Assembly: GCA_024684375.1 (NCBI GenBank)
Contig: JAIKWZ010000051.1
Location: 62,001-126,000, forward strand
Reading direction: 5' to 3'
Source: Clostridiales bacterium
Lineage (GTDB): Bacteria > Bacillota > Clostridia > Christensenellales > Aristaeellaceae
DNA: 64,000 nucleotides
Shown piece after piece: positions 50,621 through 59,746 of this stretch. How positions within the stretch are numbered: the stretch's first letter is position 1; each line of letters opens with the position of its first letter. The notes under the pieces are model-generated. The model ran no database searches, was not told where the DNA came from, and saw nothing but the letters and a program-made list of their open reading frames with translations. Position numbers and translations under genes: made by a program.

Positions 50621-51001
50621 ATGGCATTTGACAGAACGGAAAGAATAAGCGAAGAAGTCAGGCACGCGCTGACGGACATAATAAATCACAGCGTCAAGGA
50701 TCCCCGCGTCAGGGGCACATGGTCGATCACCCGCTGCGAGGTGACACGGGATCTGCGCTACTGCAAGACGCGCGTGAGCGTGCTTGAGGATGAATTCAGA
50801 CCCGACGTGATAAAAGCGCTCAAAAGCGCCGCGGGATTTATCAGGCGGGAACTGGGGCAGAAAGTTGACCTGCGCTATACCCCGGAGATCCTGTTCGAAG
50901 AGGACAAGAATATGGAATACGCCCAGCACATAGGCGACATACTGCGCAGGGAAGAAGAAAAACATCCCATCAGGGAGGATGAAAATGCTGGGAACGCTTA
51001 A
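50621..51001 (+). CDS. rbfA: Ribosome-binding factor A
   Basis: The 126-aa KH-like protein has RTERISEEVRHALTDIINHSVKDPRV and a LRYTPEILFEEDKNMEYAQHI segment. It acts in 16S 5' end maturation. Start taken at 50621 (MAFDRTERI) because AAGAGG lies upstream and the longer frame begins inside the terminator hairpin. Confidence 0.93.
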   Translation: MAFDRTERISEEVRHALTDIINHSVKDPRVRGTWSITRCEVTRDLRYCKTRVSVLEDEFRPDVIKALKSAAGFIRRELGQKVDLRYTPEILFEEDKNMEYAQHIGDILRREEEKHPIREDENAGNA

Positions 51002-51956
51002 AGATATCGCGGATTTCATAAAAGCCAATGACGATTTCGCGGTGATCACACACTTTAAGCCCGACGGCGACGCCTATGGCAGCGCGCTGGGTCTGGTGGG
51101 CGTACTGCGCCTGATGGGCAAAAACGCGTTCCCAGTGTGCGACGACGAGGTCGAGCCGGCATACCGGTTTTTGGAAAATTCCGCCGAGTTCACAAATTCT
51201 GAAAAAGGGTTGCCATTTACCCCCCTGACAGCGATAGGGGTCGACGTGTCTGAAGCGAGCCGCATGGGAAAGAGCGAGGAACTGTTCTGGTCCTGTCCAA
51301 AGCAGGGCGTCATAGACCATCACGCCACAAATGTGGGTTTTGGGGACGTGACGTACCTGGAAGCGGACGCGGCCTCGACGGGAGAGCTTATCGTGAAGCT
51401 GGCTGATGAGCTGGGAGTAAAGCTTACCAAGCCCATAGCGGAGCAGCTCTACACGGCGATCTCCACCGACAGCGGCAATTTCTCATTCGCGGACACCTCT
51501 CCCCAGACGCTGATGATGGCAGCCAAGTGTCTTGAAGCAGGCGCGGACGCTGAGAAGCTGACCCGTCTGCTGTACCGCTCGCGCACTCCGGGCAAGACCA
51601 GACTTATAGGCCTTGCGCTGTCCTCCTTCGTTATGAGCCCCAGCGGCCGGGTAGCGGGTGTAAAACTCACCGTAAAAATGTTTGAGGAAGCGGGCGCTGC
51701 CCTGCCGGAAGCTCACTCACTGGTCAACTATATGAACGAGATCCAGGGCGTTTGTGTGGGCATACTGGCTGAGGAACGGCCTGACGCCACACGTGTCAGC
51801 TTCAGGGGAGCGAATGGCACAGACGTGTCTGTACTTGCGCAGCAGTTCGGCGGAGGAGGGCATATCGCTGCCAGCGGCGCGCGTTTTGAAGGCGAGAACA
51901 TAGACGAAGTATTCAAAAAAGTCATGGACGCGGCGGAAAGGTTCGTTTGCGATTGA
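50985..51956 (+). CDS. nrnA: DHH/DHHA1 nanoRNase / pAp phosphatase
   Basis: The 323-aa enzyme has DHH motifs THFKPDGDAYGSALGL, AIGVDVSE, the signature DHHATNVGFG, and the C-terminal DHHA1 GGGGHIAASGARFEG. It degrades short RNAs and dephosphorylates pAp. The ATG at 50985 is preferred to 50979, because AGGGAGG would abut the earlier one. It overlaps rbfA by 17 bases. Confidence 0.92.
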   Translation: MLGTLKDIADFIKANDDFAVITHFKPDGDAYGSALGLVGVLRLMGKNAFPVCDDEVEPAYRFLENSAEFTNSEKGLPFTPLTAIGVDVSEASRMGKSEELFWSCPKQGVIDHHATNVGFGDVTYLEADAASTGELIVKLADELGVKLTKPIAEQLYTAISTDSGNFSFADTSPQTLMMAAKCLEAGADAEKLTRLLYRSRTPGKTRLIGLALSSFVMSPSGRVAGVKLTVKMFEEAGAALPEAHSLVNYMNEIQGVCVGILAEERPDATRVSFRGANGTDVSVLAQQFGGGGHIAASGARFEGENIDEVFKKVMDAAERFVCD

Positions 51957-52831
51957 ATGGGTTTATTAACCTTCTGAAGCCACCGGGCATGACGTCCCAG
52001 GACGCGGTGAGCCGAATAAAGCGGCTGCTTCCCAGGGGCGCGTCGGTGGGGCACGGAGGCACGCTTGATCCTGACGCGGCGGGAGTGCTGCCCATTTGCG
52101 TGGGCAGGGCTACCCGCCTGTTTGACTATATAGTGGACAAGCGAAAGGAATACATAGGCGAGCTTGCGCTGGGGGTCTCTACGGATACCTGCGATTCGTC
52201 GGGCAGGATGACCTCCCGCGGCCCCGTCCGCGCAAGTGTGGCCGACGTGGAACGTGCGCTTGGAGGATTCGTGGGTGAGATAATGCAGACGCCGCCCGTG
52301 TACTCCGCCCTAAAGCGTGGAGGGGAAGCACTGTACAAAAAGGCGCGGCGGGGAGAAAACGTCGAGATCACCGCAAGACAGGTAAAGATCGACGCGCTCA
52401 CGCTGCTTCAGCAGACCGCTCAGGACAGATATCTGATAAAAATTGAATGCGGAAAGGGCGTTTACATACGCTCGCTCATGCGAGACATTGCCGGGAAACT
52501 GGGCTGCCCGGGACATATGTCGTTTTTGCTGCGCACCGCGTCGGGAGCGTTCAGGATAGAGGACGCTGCGACACTGGACGAACTGGGCGATCTTCAGGAA
52601 AGCCTTCGCCCTATGGACTGTCTGCTGGGCGCTTACCCCGCGCTAAGGCTGGCTGCCCGGGCAAGAGAAAAAGTGCTCAACGGTTCTGCCCTTCCGGAGA
52701 GCGACATCGTATACAGTGACGCGCGTCCGGGGGAGGTCGCCCGGCTGTACGTTGAGAACGAGTTTGCCGGCATGGCCGACCGGCTTGCGGAGGGCGCAAA
52801 AATACGCTGCATGCTGCTGGAAAGAGGATAG
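51947..52831 (+). CDS. truB: tRNA pseudouridine(55) synthase TruB
   Basis: The 294-aa enzyme has GFINLLKPPGMTSQDAVSRIKRLL, the catalytic-Asp motif GHGGTLDPDAAGVLPICVG, and YSALKRGGEALYKKARRGE. It makes psi-55 in the T loop of tRNAs. Possible TTG starts are 51947 and 51953; both overlap the nrnA end. No ATG fits. The gene runs straight into addB with no gap. Confidence 0.93.
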   Translation: MRLNGFINLLKPPGMTSQDAVSRIKRLLPRGASVGHGGTLDPDAAGVLPICVGRATRLFDYIVDKRKEYIGELALGVSTDTCDSSGRMTSRGPVRASVADVERALGGFVGEIMQTPPVYSALKRGGEALYKKARRGENVEITARQVKIDALTLLQQTAQDRYLIKIECGKGVYIRSLMRDIAGKLGCPGHMSFLLRTASGAFRIEDAATLDELGDLQESLRPMDCLLGAYPALRLAARAREKVLNGSALPESDIVYSDARPGEVARLYVENEFAGMADRLAEGAKIRCMLLERG

Positions 52832-55800
52832 ATGCTTACTATACACACTGCCGCCAGAAGATTTCTGCCGGAAGAGCTTAAGCGACATGTCGGGCCTGCC
52901 CTTGAGAAGGGGGAGGTCATCGTGCTCGTTCCAGACCAGCTCACACTCGAAACGGAACTGGAGCTGATGGACGCGCTGAAGCTGAGCGGGTCGTTTCGCC
53001 TGTCCGTCATGTCTCCCAAACGGCTCATGAGCCGGATATTCGAAGAGGCAGGGCATTCCCCGGTCAGACAGATAGACGAGAAGGGTAAAGCGATACTGAT
53101 AAGCCACCTGCTCAGGCAGCATTCGGGAGAGCTGAAGTATTATAAATCAGCTGCTAAGGCGGCGGGCTGCGAGGATGGGCTGATCAACGAGATCACTTTG
53201 CTAAAACAGGCAGGGTTGGACTTAACGGCACTTGAGAGGCTGTCCCGGAGCGCGGCGCTTTCGGCGACCAGGGCGAAGCTGAACGACGTAAGGCTGCTGA
53301 TGGAATGCTATCTGGGGTATCTGGGGGGCAAGGTGCACGACCTGGAGGACGAAACCAGAGAAGCTGTCAGCCGAATAGGGAGCGTGCAGTCATTTGAGTG
53401 TGCTTCGGCTGTCGTGTACGGCTTTGATATAACCACCGCACCCATAAATCAGCTTATCGCGGGTCTGGGCAAACGGCTTGGCAGCGTAGATGTACTTTTG
53501 CCTTTGCCTTCACCTGACGAGGCAGGCGCGATATATGAGCCGCTGGTCAGATCGATCGACCGGTTAAAACAGGCGCTGACGGAAGCCGGAGTCCCCTTCG
53601 CGGAAATGCGCTGCGGGCACATCGGCGCGGAAAGGCCGATAACACGTGCGCTCAGGCGTCTGTATGCCTTCAGGCGCGGCCAGGAGGAGCCGGTCCCCGG
53701 GATCCATGCACGTATGCTGCTAAATCCCGTAGAGGAGGCCGAATACGTAGCCGCCACGATCAGGGAGCTGGTCAGGCTGAGAGGCTGGCGTTTTTCAGAC
53801 GTGTGCGTCGCCATGGATGACGAAAATGCATACCGTGACGCCATAGAGACCGCGTTTGACAGGTACTGCATAAGCTTTTTTATGCAGAACGGAAGAAGCG
53901 CAGTCACGGCTCCGCTGCCCGCGTTTTTGAACGAAACGCTCAGGATCATCACCAACAAGGCTGAAAACCTGTCTGATCTGTGTGAAACGGGCTTTACAGG
54001 CCTCGAACGTGAGGAAATAGAAGCTTTAAGCAGCTATATGGCTGCGCTCAGGCTGCGAATGAGCGCGCTTATGCGCCCATTCACCAGAGGCAGCGCTGAA
54101 ATGATCGCCTCAAATGAACCGATCCGCCAAAAGCTGATGGCTCCCATCCTTGCTCTCAGAGAACGCCTGCGTTCTGAAAAAACAATGAACGGGCAGCTCA
54201 ATGCGATCTTTGAATATCTGACAGACCAAAACTGCCTTGAAAAAGCGGAAGGATACAGATCAAAACTGCTGGAAATGGGCCTGCAGCCCCAGGCCGATAT
54301 GGATATCAGGTATTCGAACCTGCTCACGGACAGTTTTGACCAAATGAGCGCGGTGCTTGGGAATGAGGCGCTGAGCCTTACGGAAATACAGGCGCTTACG
54401 GAAAGGGCGTTGGACGCTGTGGTAATGAAAAGCCTGCCCCAGAGCCGGGACGCGGTCAGCGTGACATCCCCGCAGAGGCTCGGCATGCGCGGGGTGAAAG
54501 CGCTGTTTCTTATGGGACAGACCTCTGAAGAAGGCGATGACGGATCTGGCGTGTTTACACGCCAGGAAAGGGAAGAAATATCGAGCCTTTGCGGCAGGTA
54601 CATTTCTCCCGATCCTCTCGATCTGAACCGTACCCGTCGTATGTACGTGAAAGACGCGCTGCTTTCCGCAACGGATGAGGTATATATCACATTTCCCTCA
54701 TCCGGCATGGACGGCTCGGCCAATACACAGGGTCACGTTATCAGCGAGCTTAAACGCGCCATAAAGGGGTTTAAAACAGAAGGCGGCGTAAAGGAGGACA
54801 AGGCGCTGGAGGCTTTGCTGATGTCGTCCCCGCGTGGAGCGCTCAGCAGACTGGCTTCTCGCAAGGGGTTCAGGGAGCTGGACGAAATGGAGGCCGGTAC
54901 GCTTAGAGCGCTTAAGGAGATGGGACAGACAGCGCAACTGGAAGCTGCCGCGCGATTTACCGCAAGGAGCGAAAGCATAACGCCTAGGGAGGCAGCCAGG
55001 CTCTACAGCGAGAACCTGAGCGTTACCAGGCTTGAAAAGTTTGCGGGCTGTCCGTTTATGCACTTTATAAGTGAAGGGCTTCGCCCGCTTGAGGAAACGC
55101 CCTTTGAAATTGATCCGCTCAAACGCGGCGTACTTATGCACTCGTGCATGGAAAGGCTGCTCAGGAGCCCGGGCTTTGCCGCTTTGGATGAGAACGGCGC
55201 GCGTGAGTGTATGAGAGCGATATTCGAAAACGCGTTAAGCGGCGAATTCGAGCCTCTGGCAAGCGACAGCCTTGAAAACGGTGCCAAGCTTAAGGAACTG
55301 CGCCGTGCCGCGATAAGGGCGTCAGTACTGCTGAACAGGCAGCTGAAAAAAGGCGTGTTCGCTCCGGTAGCTCTGGAGATGAGTTTTACTGACCGTGTGG
55401 AAGCGGGGAATGACGCCTATACCCTGAAAGGGAAGATCGACAGGGTCGACAAAGGCAGCTTTAAGGGGCTGGGCTACGTGTTTGTGGTCGACTACAAAAG
55501 CGGCGGCACGAAGCTGGATCCCGCCTCGTTGTACACCGGTCAGCAGATGCAGCTTATGACATACCTTAAGGTCGCGAAACAAAAGTATGCCTCCAAAAGC
55601 GCCGGGGTCTACTATTTCAGACTGGCGGATAAGCCTATCTCGACCGTTTCTCTGAGCGAGGAGGCAGTCGAGGAAATGCGCACGAAGGAAGCGCGAATGA
55701 AAGGCATATATCCCGACGACAGGGAATTGCTTTTGGAGATCAGCGAACATCCCGAAAAGCTCATAAACGCGGATTTCAATAAGTCAGGGGAGCTGAAGGG

Positions 55801-56086
55801 AGAAATGGGGGCATCCCAGGCGGAATTTGAGCTTTTGTCCCGGCATACCCGCAGGCTTATGGAAAACTTTACAAAACGCATCTACGAGGGTGAGACCTCG
55901 GTCGCCCCGATGAAAAGCGGTGAAAACGACGCCTGTAAGTATTGCTCCTATTCACCTGTATGCTTCAAATATGGCAGGTTCAGTGGGATAAAGCCACGGA
56001 AAGCGCCGAAAATGAGCATGTCAGCGCTCAAGGAACGGCTCTGGGCAGAGGAGGACGCCGGGAAAGCGCGCTTGCAAAAAGAATGA
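52832..56086 (+). CDS. addB: AddB-type ATP-dependent nuclease subunit B
   Basis: The 1,084-aa protein matches AddB: an N-terminal helicase-like half without a proper Walker A (EVIVLVPDQLTLETELELM replaces it) and a C-terminal RecB-type nuclease (GKIDRVDK, VFVVDYKSGGTKLD). The Fe-S cluster Cys residues are C740 (GCPFMHF) and C1035, C1038, C1044 (CKYCSYSPVC). AddAB resects DNA ends and recognises Chi. The partner addA normally follows, but here the next gene encodes an LCP protein, so addA must lie elsewhere or be missing. Start is ATG directly after the truB stop. Confidence 0.88.
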   Translation: MLTIHTAARRFLPEELKRHVGPALEKGEVIVLVPDQLTLETELELMDALKLSGSFRLSVMSPKRLMSRIFEEAGHSPVRQIDEKGKAILISHLLRQHSGELKYYKSAAKAAGCEDGLINEITLLKQAGLDLTALERLSRSAALSATRAKLNDVRLLMECYLGYLGGKVHDLEDETREAVSRIGSVQSFECASAVVYGFDITTAPINQLIAGLGKRLGSVDVLLPLPSPDEAGAIYEPLVRSIDRLKQALTEAGVPFAEMRCGHIGAERPITRALRRLYAFRRGQEEPVPGIHARMLLNPVEEAEYVAATIRELVRLRGWRFSDVCVAMDDENAYRDAIETAFDRYCISFFMQNGRSAVTAPLPAFLNETLRIITNKAENLSDLCETGFTGLEREEIEALSSYMAALRLRMSALMRPFTRGSAEMIASNEPIRQKLMAPILALRERLRSEKTMNGQLNAIFEYLTDQNCLEKAEGYRSKLLEMGLQPQADMDIRYSNLLTDSFDQMSAVLGNEALSLTEIQALTERALDAVVMKSLPQSRDAVSVTSPQRLGMRGVKALFLMGQTSEEGDDGSGVFTRQEREEISSLCGRYISPDPLDLNRTRRMYVKDALLSATDEVYITFPSSGMDGSANTQGHVISELKRAIKGFKTEGGVKEDKALEALLMSSPRGALSRLASRKGFRELDEMEAGTLRALKEMGQTAQLEAAARFTARSESITPREAARLYSENLSVTRLEKFAGCPFMHFISEGLRPLEETPFEIDPLKRGVLMHSCMERLLRSPGFAALDENGARECMRAIFENALSGEFEPLASDSLENGAKLKELRRAAIRASVLLNRQLKKGVFAPVALEMSFTDRVEAGNDAYTLKGKIDRVDKGSFKGLGYVFVVDYKSGGTKLDPASLYTGQQMQLMTYLKVAKQKYASKSAGVYYFRLADKPISTVSLSEEAVEEMRTKEARMKGIYPDDRELLLEISEHPEKLINADFNKSGELKGEMGASQAEFELLSRHTRRLMENFTKRIYEGETSVAPMKSGENDACKYCSYSPVCFKYGRFSGIKPRKAPKMSMSALKERLWAEEDAGKARLQKE

Positions 56087-56101
56087 CAGATATGATAAAA
56101 T
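56072..56101 (+). promoter_or_regulatory. Putative promoter of the LCP-U32-mutS2 operon
   Basis: TTGCAA (56072-56077) and TAAAAT (56096-56101) with an 18-bp spacer, in the end of addB. A 118-base leader follows. Confidence 0.4.
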
Positions 56102-56219
56102 ATGCTAATAGGGAGTTTGGCCAGGCTTAATAGACTCGTCTCGCTTCAATTAATACCTGTGTTACAACCCCTGCAGAAGATGCAGACCCGAACTGAATTA
56201 AACAAACTGGAGAATAACA

Positions 56220-57443
56220 ATGAGCGAAAACAGAAGACCCGTACAGCATAAAACCGTTTCACGCAGCGCAGGGACCGCTTCTCAGAGCGCCAGGAGCGCT
56301 TCTCAGGCTTCCAGAAGCCGCGCGGCAGCCGCAAGACGCCGCAAAAAACAGCAGCAAAAGCAGCTCACCATGCTGCTTATCGCCGCTGCGGCCGTATTGG
56401 CCATAGTGGTCTTGCTGGTAGTGATCAACCCGTTCAAAAAGCCGGCAGCGGTCTCAGGAGGTAATACGCCCCAGAATACTGCCCCCGTTCAGCAGGGTGG
56501 AGAGAGCCAGGGCAGCCTGTTCAGCGATCTGGTCACGGAGGAACGCAATGACGGTCTCAACGCGGCGGAAGCCGGGAGCATCAACGTAGAGGATCTGCGT
56601 ATCACGGCGGGGCTGGACGAGAAATGGGAGAACATTTTGTTGATGGGTACCGATTCGCGTGTACTCAGCGAGCCGTGCAGGACCGACACGATGATGATCT
56701 GCTCAATCAACAAGACGACTGGGGAGATCAAGCTCACCACGCTGATGCGTGACTCTGAGGTAAAGATCGACGGGAAGAGCCGTCGACTGAATTCGGCGTA
56801 CTTTTTCGGCGGAGCGAAGCTGGCGATGCGGACGGTAAACGAGAGCTTCGGGATGAACATAACCAAGTACGTTATAGTGGACTTTTCCGCGTTCGCGACC
56901 ATAGCGGAGAAGGTAGGCGGTGTGGAGATCGACGTTACCAAGAACGAGGCGGCGGAGATCAACCACAATGTAGCCGAGCAGTACAGGCTGCTGGTAAGGC
57001 AGGGCAAGATGGCTTATGAAGACGCGGAGAAAGCGTTCTACGGCTGCCTGCTGGAAGGCGGCGGGTCGCAATTGCATTTAAACGGTATGCAGACGCTGGG
57101 TTATGCGCGCATAAGAAAGCTTGACAGCGACTTTGCCCGCGCTGAGCGACAGAGGAAGGTGCTCAACCTGCTGATGCTTAAGATAAAAGACAAGAGCACG
57201 GTAGAATTGATGGATCTGCTTATGGATTCCATGGGCATAATGAAGACCAACCTGGACATGAACACCATAATGACTCTTGGACAGAAAGTGATAAGCCGGG
57301 AAGGGTTTAACGGAGCGTCTACCTATGTGATCCCCGTGCAGGGCACGTACAAGGAAGAGAAGCGCAACGACGACGCCATGCTCTGGGATATTGATTTCGA
57401 AGCAAACAAACGGGAACTCCACGCTTTCATATACCTGAGATGA
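56220..57443 (+). CDS. LytR-CpsA-Psr (LCP) cell-wall ligase
   Basis: The 407-aa protein has a basic Ser/Arg/Gln-rich cytoplasmic tail (1-48), a membrane helix (about 49-69), a linker and an LCP domain (about 135-370). Motifs include ILLMGTDSRVL, TDTMMICSINKTTGEIKLTTLMRD, LNSAYFFGGA and YVIVDFSAFATIAEKVGGVEIDV, and LGYARIRKLDSDFARAERQRKVL. It joins wall polymers such as teichoic acid or capsule to peptidoglycan. The tail is unusually long and repetitive (SRSAGTASQSARSASQASRS). Confidence 0.92.
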   Translation: MSENRRPVQHKTVSRSAGTASQSARSASQASRSRAAAARRRKKQQQKQLTMLLIAAAAVLAIVVLLVVINPFKKPAAVSGGNTPQNTAPVQQGGESQGSLFSDLVTEERNDGLNAAEAGSINVEDLRITAGLDEKWENILLMGTDSRVLSEPCRTDTMMICSINKTTGEIKLTTLMRDSEVKIDGKSRRLNSAYFFGGAKLAMRTVNESFGMNITKYVIVDFSAFATIAEKVGGVEIDVTKNEAAEINHNVAEQYRLLVRQGKMAYEDAEKAFYGCLLEGGGSQLHLNGMQTLGYARIRKLDSDFARAERQRKVLNLLMLKIKDKSTVELMDLLMDSMGIMKTNLDMNTIMTLGQKVISREGFNGASTYVIPVQGTYKEEKRNDDAMLWDIDFEANKRELHAFIYLR

Positions 57444-59743
57444 CAAAGCCTGAGCTGCTGGCTCCCGCAGGAGGATGGGATTGCCTTGTTGCGGCTGTTC
57501 AGAGCGGAGCGGACGCGGTATATCTGGGCGGCAAAACGCTCAATGCCCGGCGCGGAGCGGCCAACTTTGACGCTGAGGAACTTGTACGAGCGTCTGATTA
57601 CCTGCATGAACGCGGCAAAAAGCTGTATGTGACCGTAAACACTCTGCTTAAGGAGTGCGAGATGGGCGAGCTTGAAGATACGGCGGAACAGCTGTACAGG
57701 GCGCGTCCGGACGGCGTCATAGTCCAGGACATGGGTGTGTGCGGGTTCTTCCGGCAGGTCTTGCCGGATCTGCGTCTGCACGCCAGCACTCAGATGGCTA
57801 TCAGCAATCCGCAGGGCGCGCTGTACCTTAAACAGAAGGGTTTCAAGCGCGCCGTGCTGGCACGGGAAATGCTGCTGGAGGAGATCTCCGCCTGTGCCGA
57901 TACAGGGATAGAGGTCGAGGTGTTTTGCCACGGCGCGCTGTGCGTTGCGTACAGCGGGCTGTGCCTGTTTTCAGGCATGGTCGGCGGCAGAAGCGGCAAC
58001 AGGGGCGCGTGTGCCCAGCCTTGCCGCATGGAGTATGAGGCCGGCGGATCTGCGTCTGCAAAAGGGTTTCTGCTTTCTCCCAAGGATCTCATGGCCGCGC
58101 CGCTGCTGGAAAAGCTTGTCAGGGCAGGAGTCAGCAGCCTTAAGATCGAGGGCAGGCTCAAAAAACCGGAATACGTTGCGGTGGTCACCTCCGCCTACAG
58201 GCGTCTGCTCGACGGGGAAGAGTTAAGCGAAAAACTGGTGGATGAGCTTAAGCAGGTATTCAACCGCGGCGGCTTCACCCAGGGTTATTTTGAAGGGATA
58301 AAAGACGGTGAATTCCTTTCGACCATTAGACCGGGCCATCAGGGCGTGGCTGTGGGGAAAGCTGAACGCCGAAGCATCCTTTTGAGCAGGGATGTGGACA
58401 GGGGAGATTCACTGGCCGTCCGGAACGAAAACGGCGAGGATATACCAATAAAGCTGTCCGGCAAGGCAGGGGAACGCGTGCCTAACCCTGCGAAGACCGG
58501 CGGCAGCGTTTACCGGATGCAAAGCAAGGCGCTGCTTGACGCCGTGAGCGAACGGTTGAGGCGGGAAAGGGGCTGCGTGGAGCTGTCCGCGCGCCTTTTG
58601 ATCGAGACAGGCAAGCCCGCGCTTTTGACGCTGGATGACGGCGTAAACCGTGTTGAGGTCCGTGGTGAGCAGGTGCTCCCGTCTCCAAACGGCGGCATGA
58701 ACGCCGAAAGGCTGGAAAGCCAGCTTAAAAAGACCGGAGGCACCCCGTATACGCTTGTCCGGACGAATGTGGAAGCGGACGCCAACGCGTATATAAGCAT
58801 GTCTGCCGTTAACAGCTTAAGGCGCCAGGCATTGGAACGTATTGCGCAGGAAAGGATTCAGGCTGCCCGAGGCAACTGGACGAAGAGAGCGTACGCCGCA
58901 GCCGTGGATGCCAGGCATGAACCTCAGCTGTCTCCACGTATTTTTGTGCAGGCGGACGACACGATGCTGCTCAGGCGGCTGTTGGCGGAAGGCGCGGACG
59001 AGGCGGTGTATTTTCCGTCTGACCTGCGCAGCGACGCGCTTGAGAAAGTGGAGACGGAAGGTATGTTTCTGTATCTCCCGCCGGTAATGGCAGGCAAAAC
59101 GCTGGATAAGCTCAACCGGTTTGCCATTGACAGGGCATCCGGGCTCAAAGGCGTATATATCTCCAATCCGGGACAGCTGGCGCTTGACTGGCCGGGTGAA
59201 AAGCGCTTTGACTTTTCCATGAACATAGCCAATAACGCTGCGCTGGCTTTTCTGGGAGCCGGGGAATGCGTTTACACCCCTTCGATAGAGCTCACCTCCC
59301 GTGAGATACGCCAGATCGAGGGAAGCCGCGAGCTCGTGGTGTACGGCCGTGTGCCGCTTATGCATTTGCGGCATTGCCCGCTTAACGCCATAAGAGGGGG
59401 CGGACTGCACCGGGAATGCCGGGCGTGCGACAAAGCCAGGTACGGAAAACGGCTGAGCGAGCTTGGATTCACTGACAGGACCGGGGCAAGGTTTCCTTTC
59501 AGGAGGCTGGCAGCAGACGAGGGCTGCGTTATAGACCTTTTGAACAGCGTGCCTTTGGACCTGCTTTCACGCGCGGGCGAACTGCCGGAAAGCTGCGCCT
59601 GGCGCCTGCTTTTTTCGGACGAGGACGAGACGACCGCGATCCGATTGACCGGAGCGTTCAGGGAAGCCGCCTCCGGCAGGCTCATTCAAAACAATTTCTC
59701 AGAAAAATATACAACGGGGCACTATTTCAGGATCACGGAGTAA
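57440..59743 (+). CDS. U32 family peptidase with DUF3656 domain
   Basis: The 767-aa protein has the U32 pattern ELLAPAGGWDCLVAAVQSGADAVYLGG, the family signature EVEVFCHGALCVAYSGLCLFS followed by SGNRGACAQPCR, and the collagenase-like C-terminal region with LMHLRHCPLN. The four-Cys arrangement may hold an Fe-S cluster, as in the related RlhA/TrhP/YhbU proteins, which modify RNA or ubiquinone. The function may be RNA hydroxylation rather than proteolysis. It overlaps the LCP gene by four bases. Confidence 0.88.
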   Translation: MTKPELLAPAGGWDCLVAAVQSGADAVYLGGKTLNARRGAANFDAEELVRASDYLHERGKKLYVTVNTLLKECEMGELEDTAEQLYRARPDGVIVQDMGVCGFFRQVLPDLRLHASTQMAISNPQGALYLKQKGFKRAVLAREMLLEEISACADTGIEVEVFCHGALCVAYSGLCLFSGMVGGRSGNRGACAQPCRMEYEAGGSASAKGFLLSPKDLMAAPLLEKLVRAGVSSLKIEGRLKKPEYVAVVTSAYRRLLDGEELSEKLVDELKQVFNRGGFTQGYFEGIKDGEFLSTIRPGHQGVAVGKAERRSILLSRDVDRGDSLAVRNENGEDIPIKLSGKAGERVPNPAKTGGSVYRMQSKALLDAVSERLRRERGCVELSARLLIETGKPALLTLDDGVNRVEVRGEQVLPSPNGGMNAERLESQLKKTGGTPYTLVRTNVEADANAYISMSAVNSLRRQALERIAQERIQAARGNWTKRAYAAAVDARHEPQLSPRIFVQADDTMLLRRLLAEGADEAVYFPSDLRSDALEKVETEGMFLYLPPVMAGKTLDKLNRFAIDRASGLKGVYISNPGQLALDWPGEKRFDFSMNIANNAALAFLGAGECVYTPSIELTSREIRQIEGSRELVVYGRVPLMHLRHCPLNAIRGGGLHRECRACDKARYGKRLSELGFTDRTGARFPFRRLAADEGCVIDLLNSVPLDLLSRAGELPESCAWRLLFSDEDETTAIRLTGAFREAASGRLIQNNFSEKYTTGHYFRITE

Positions 59744-59746
59744 ATA

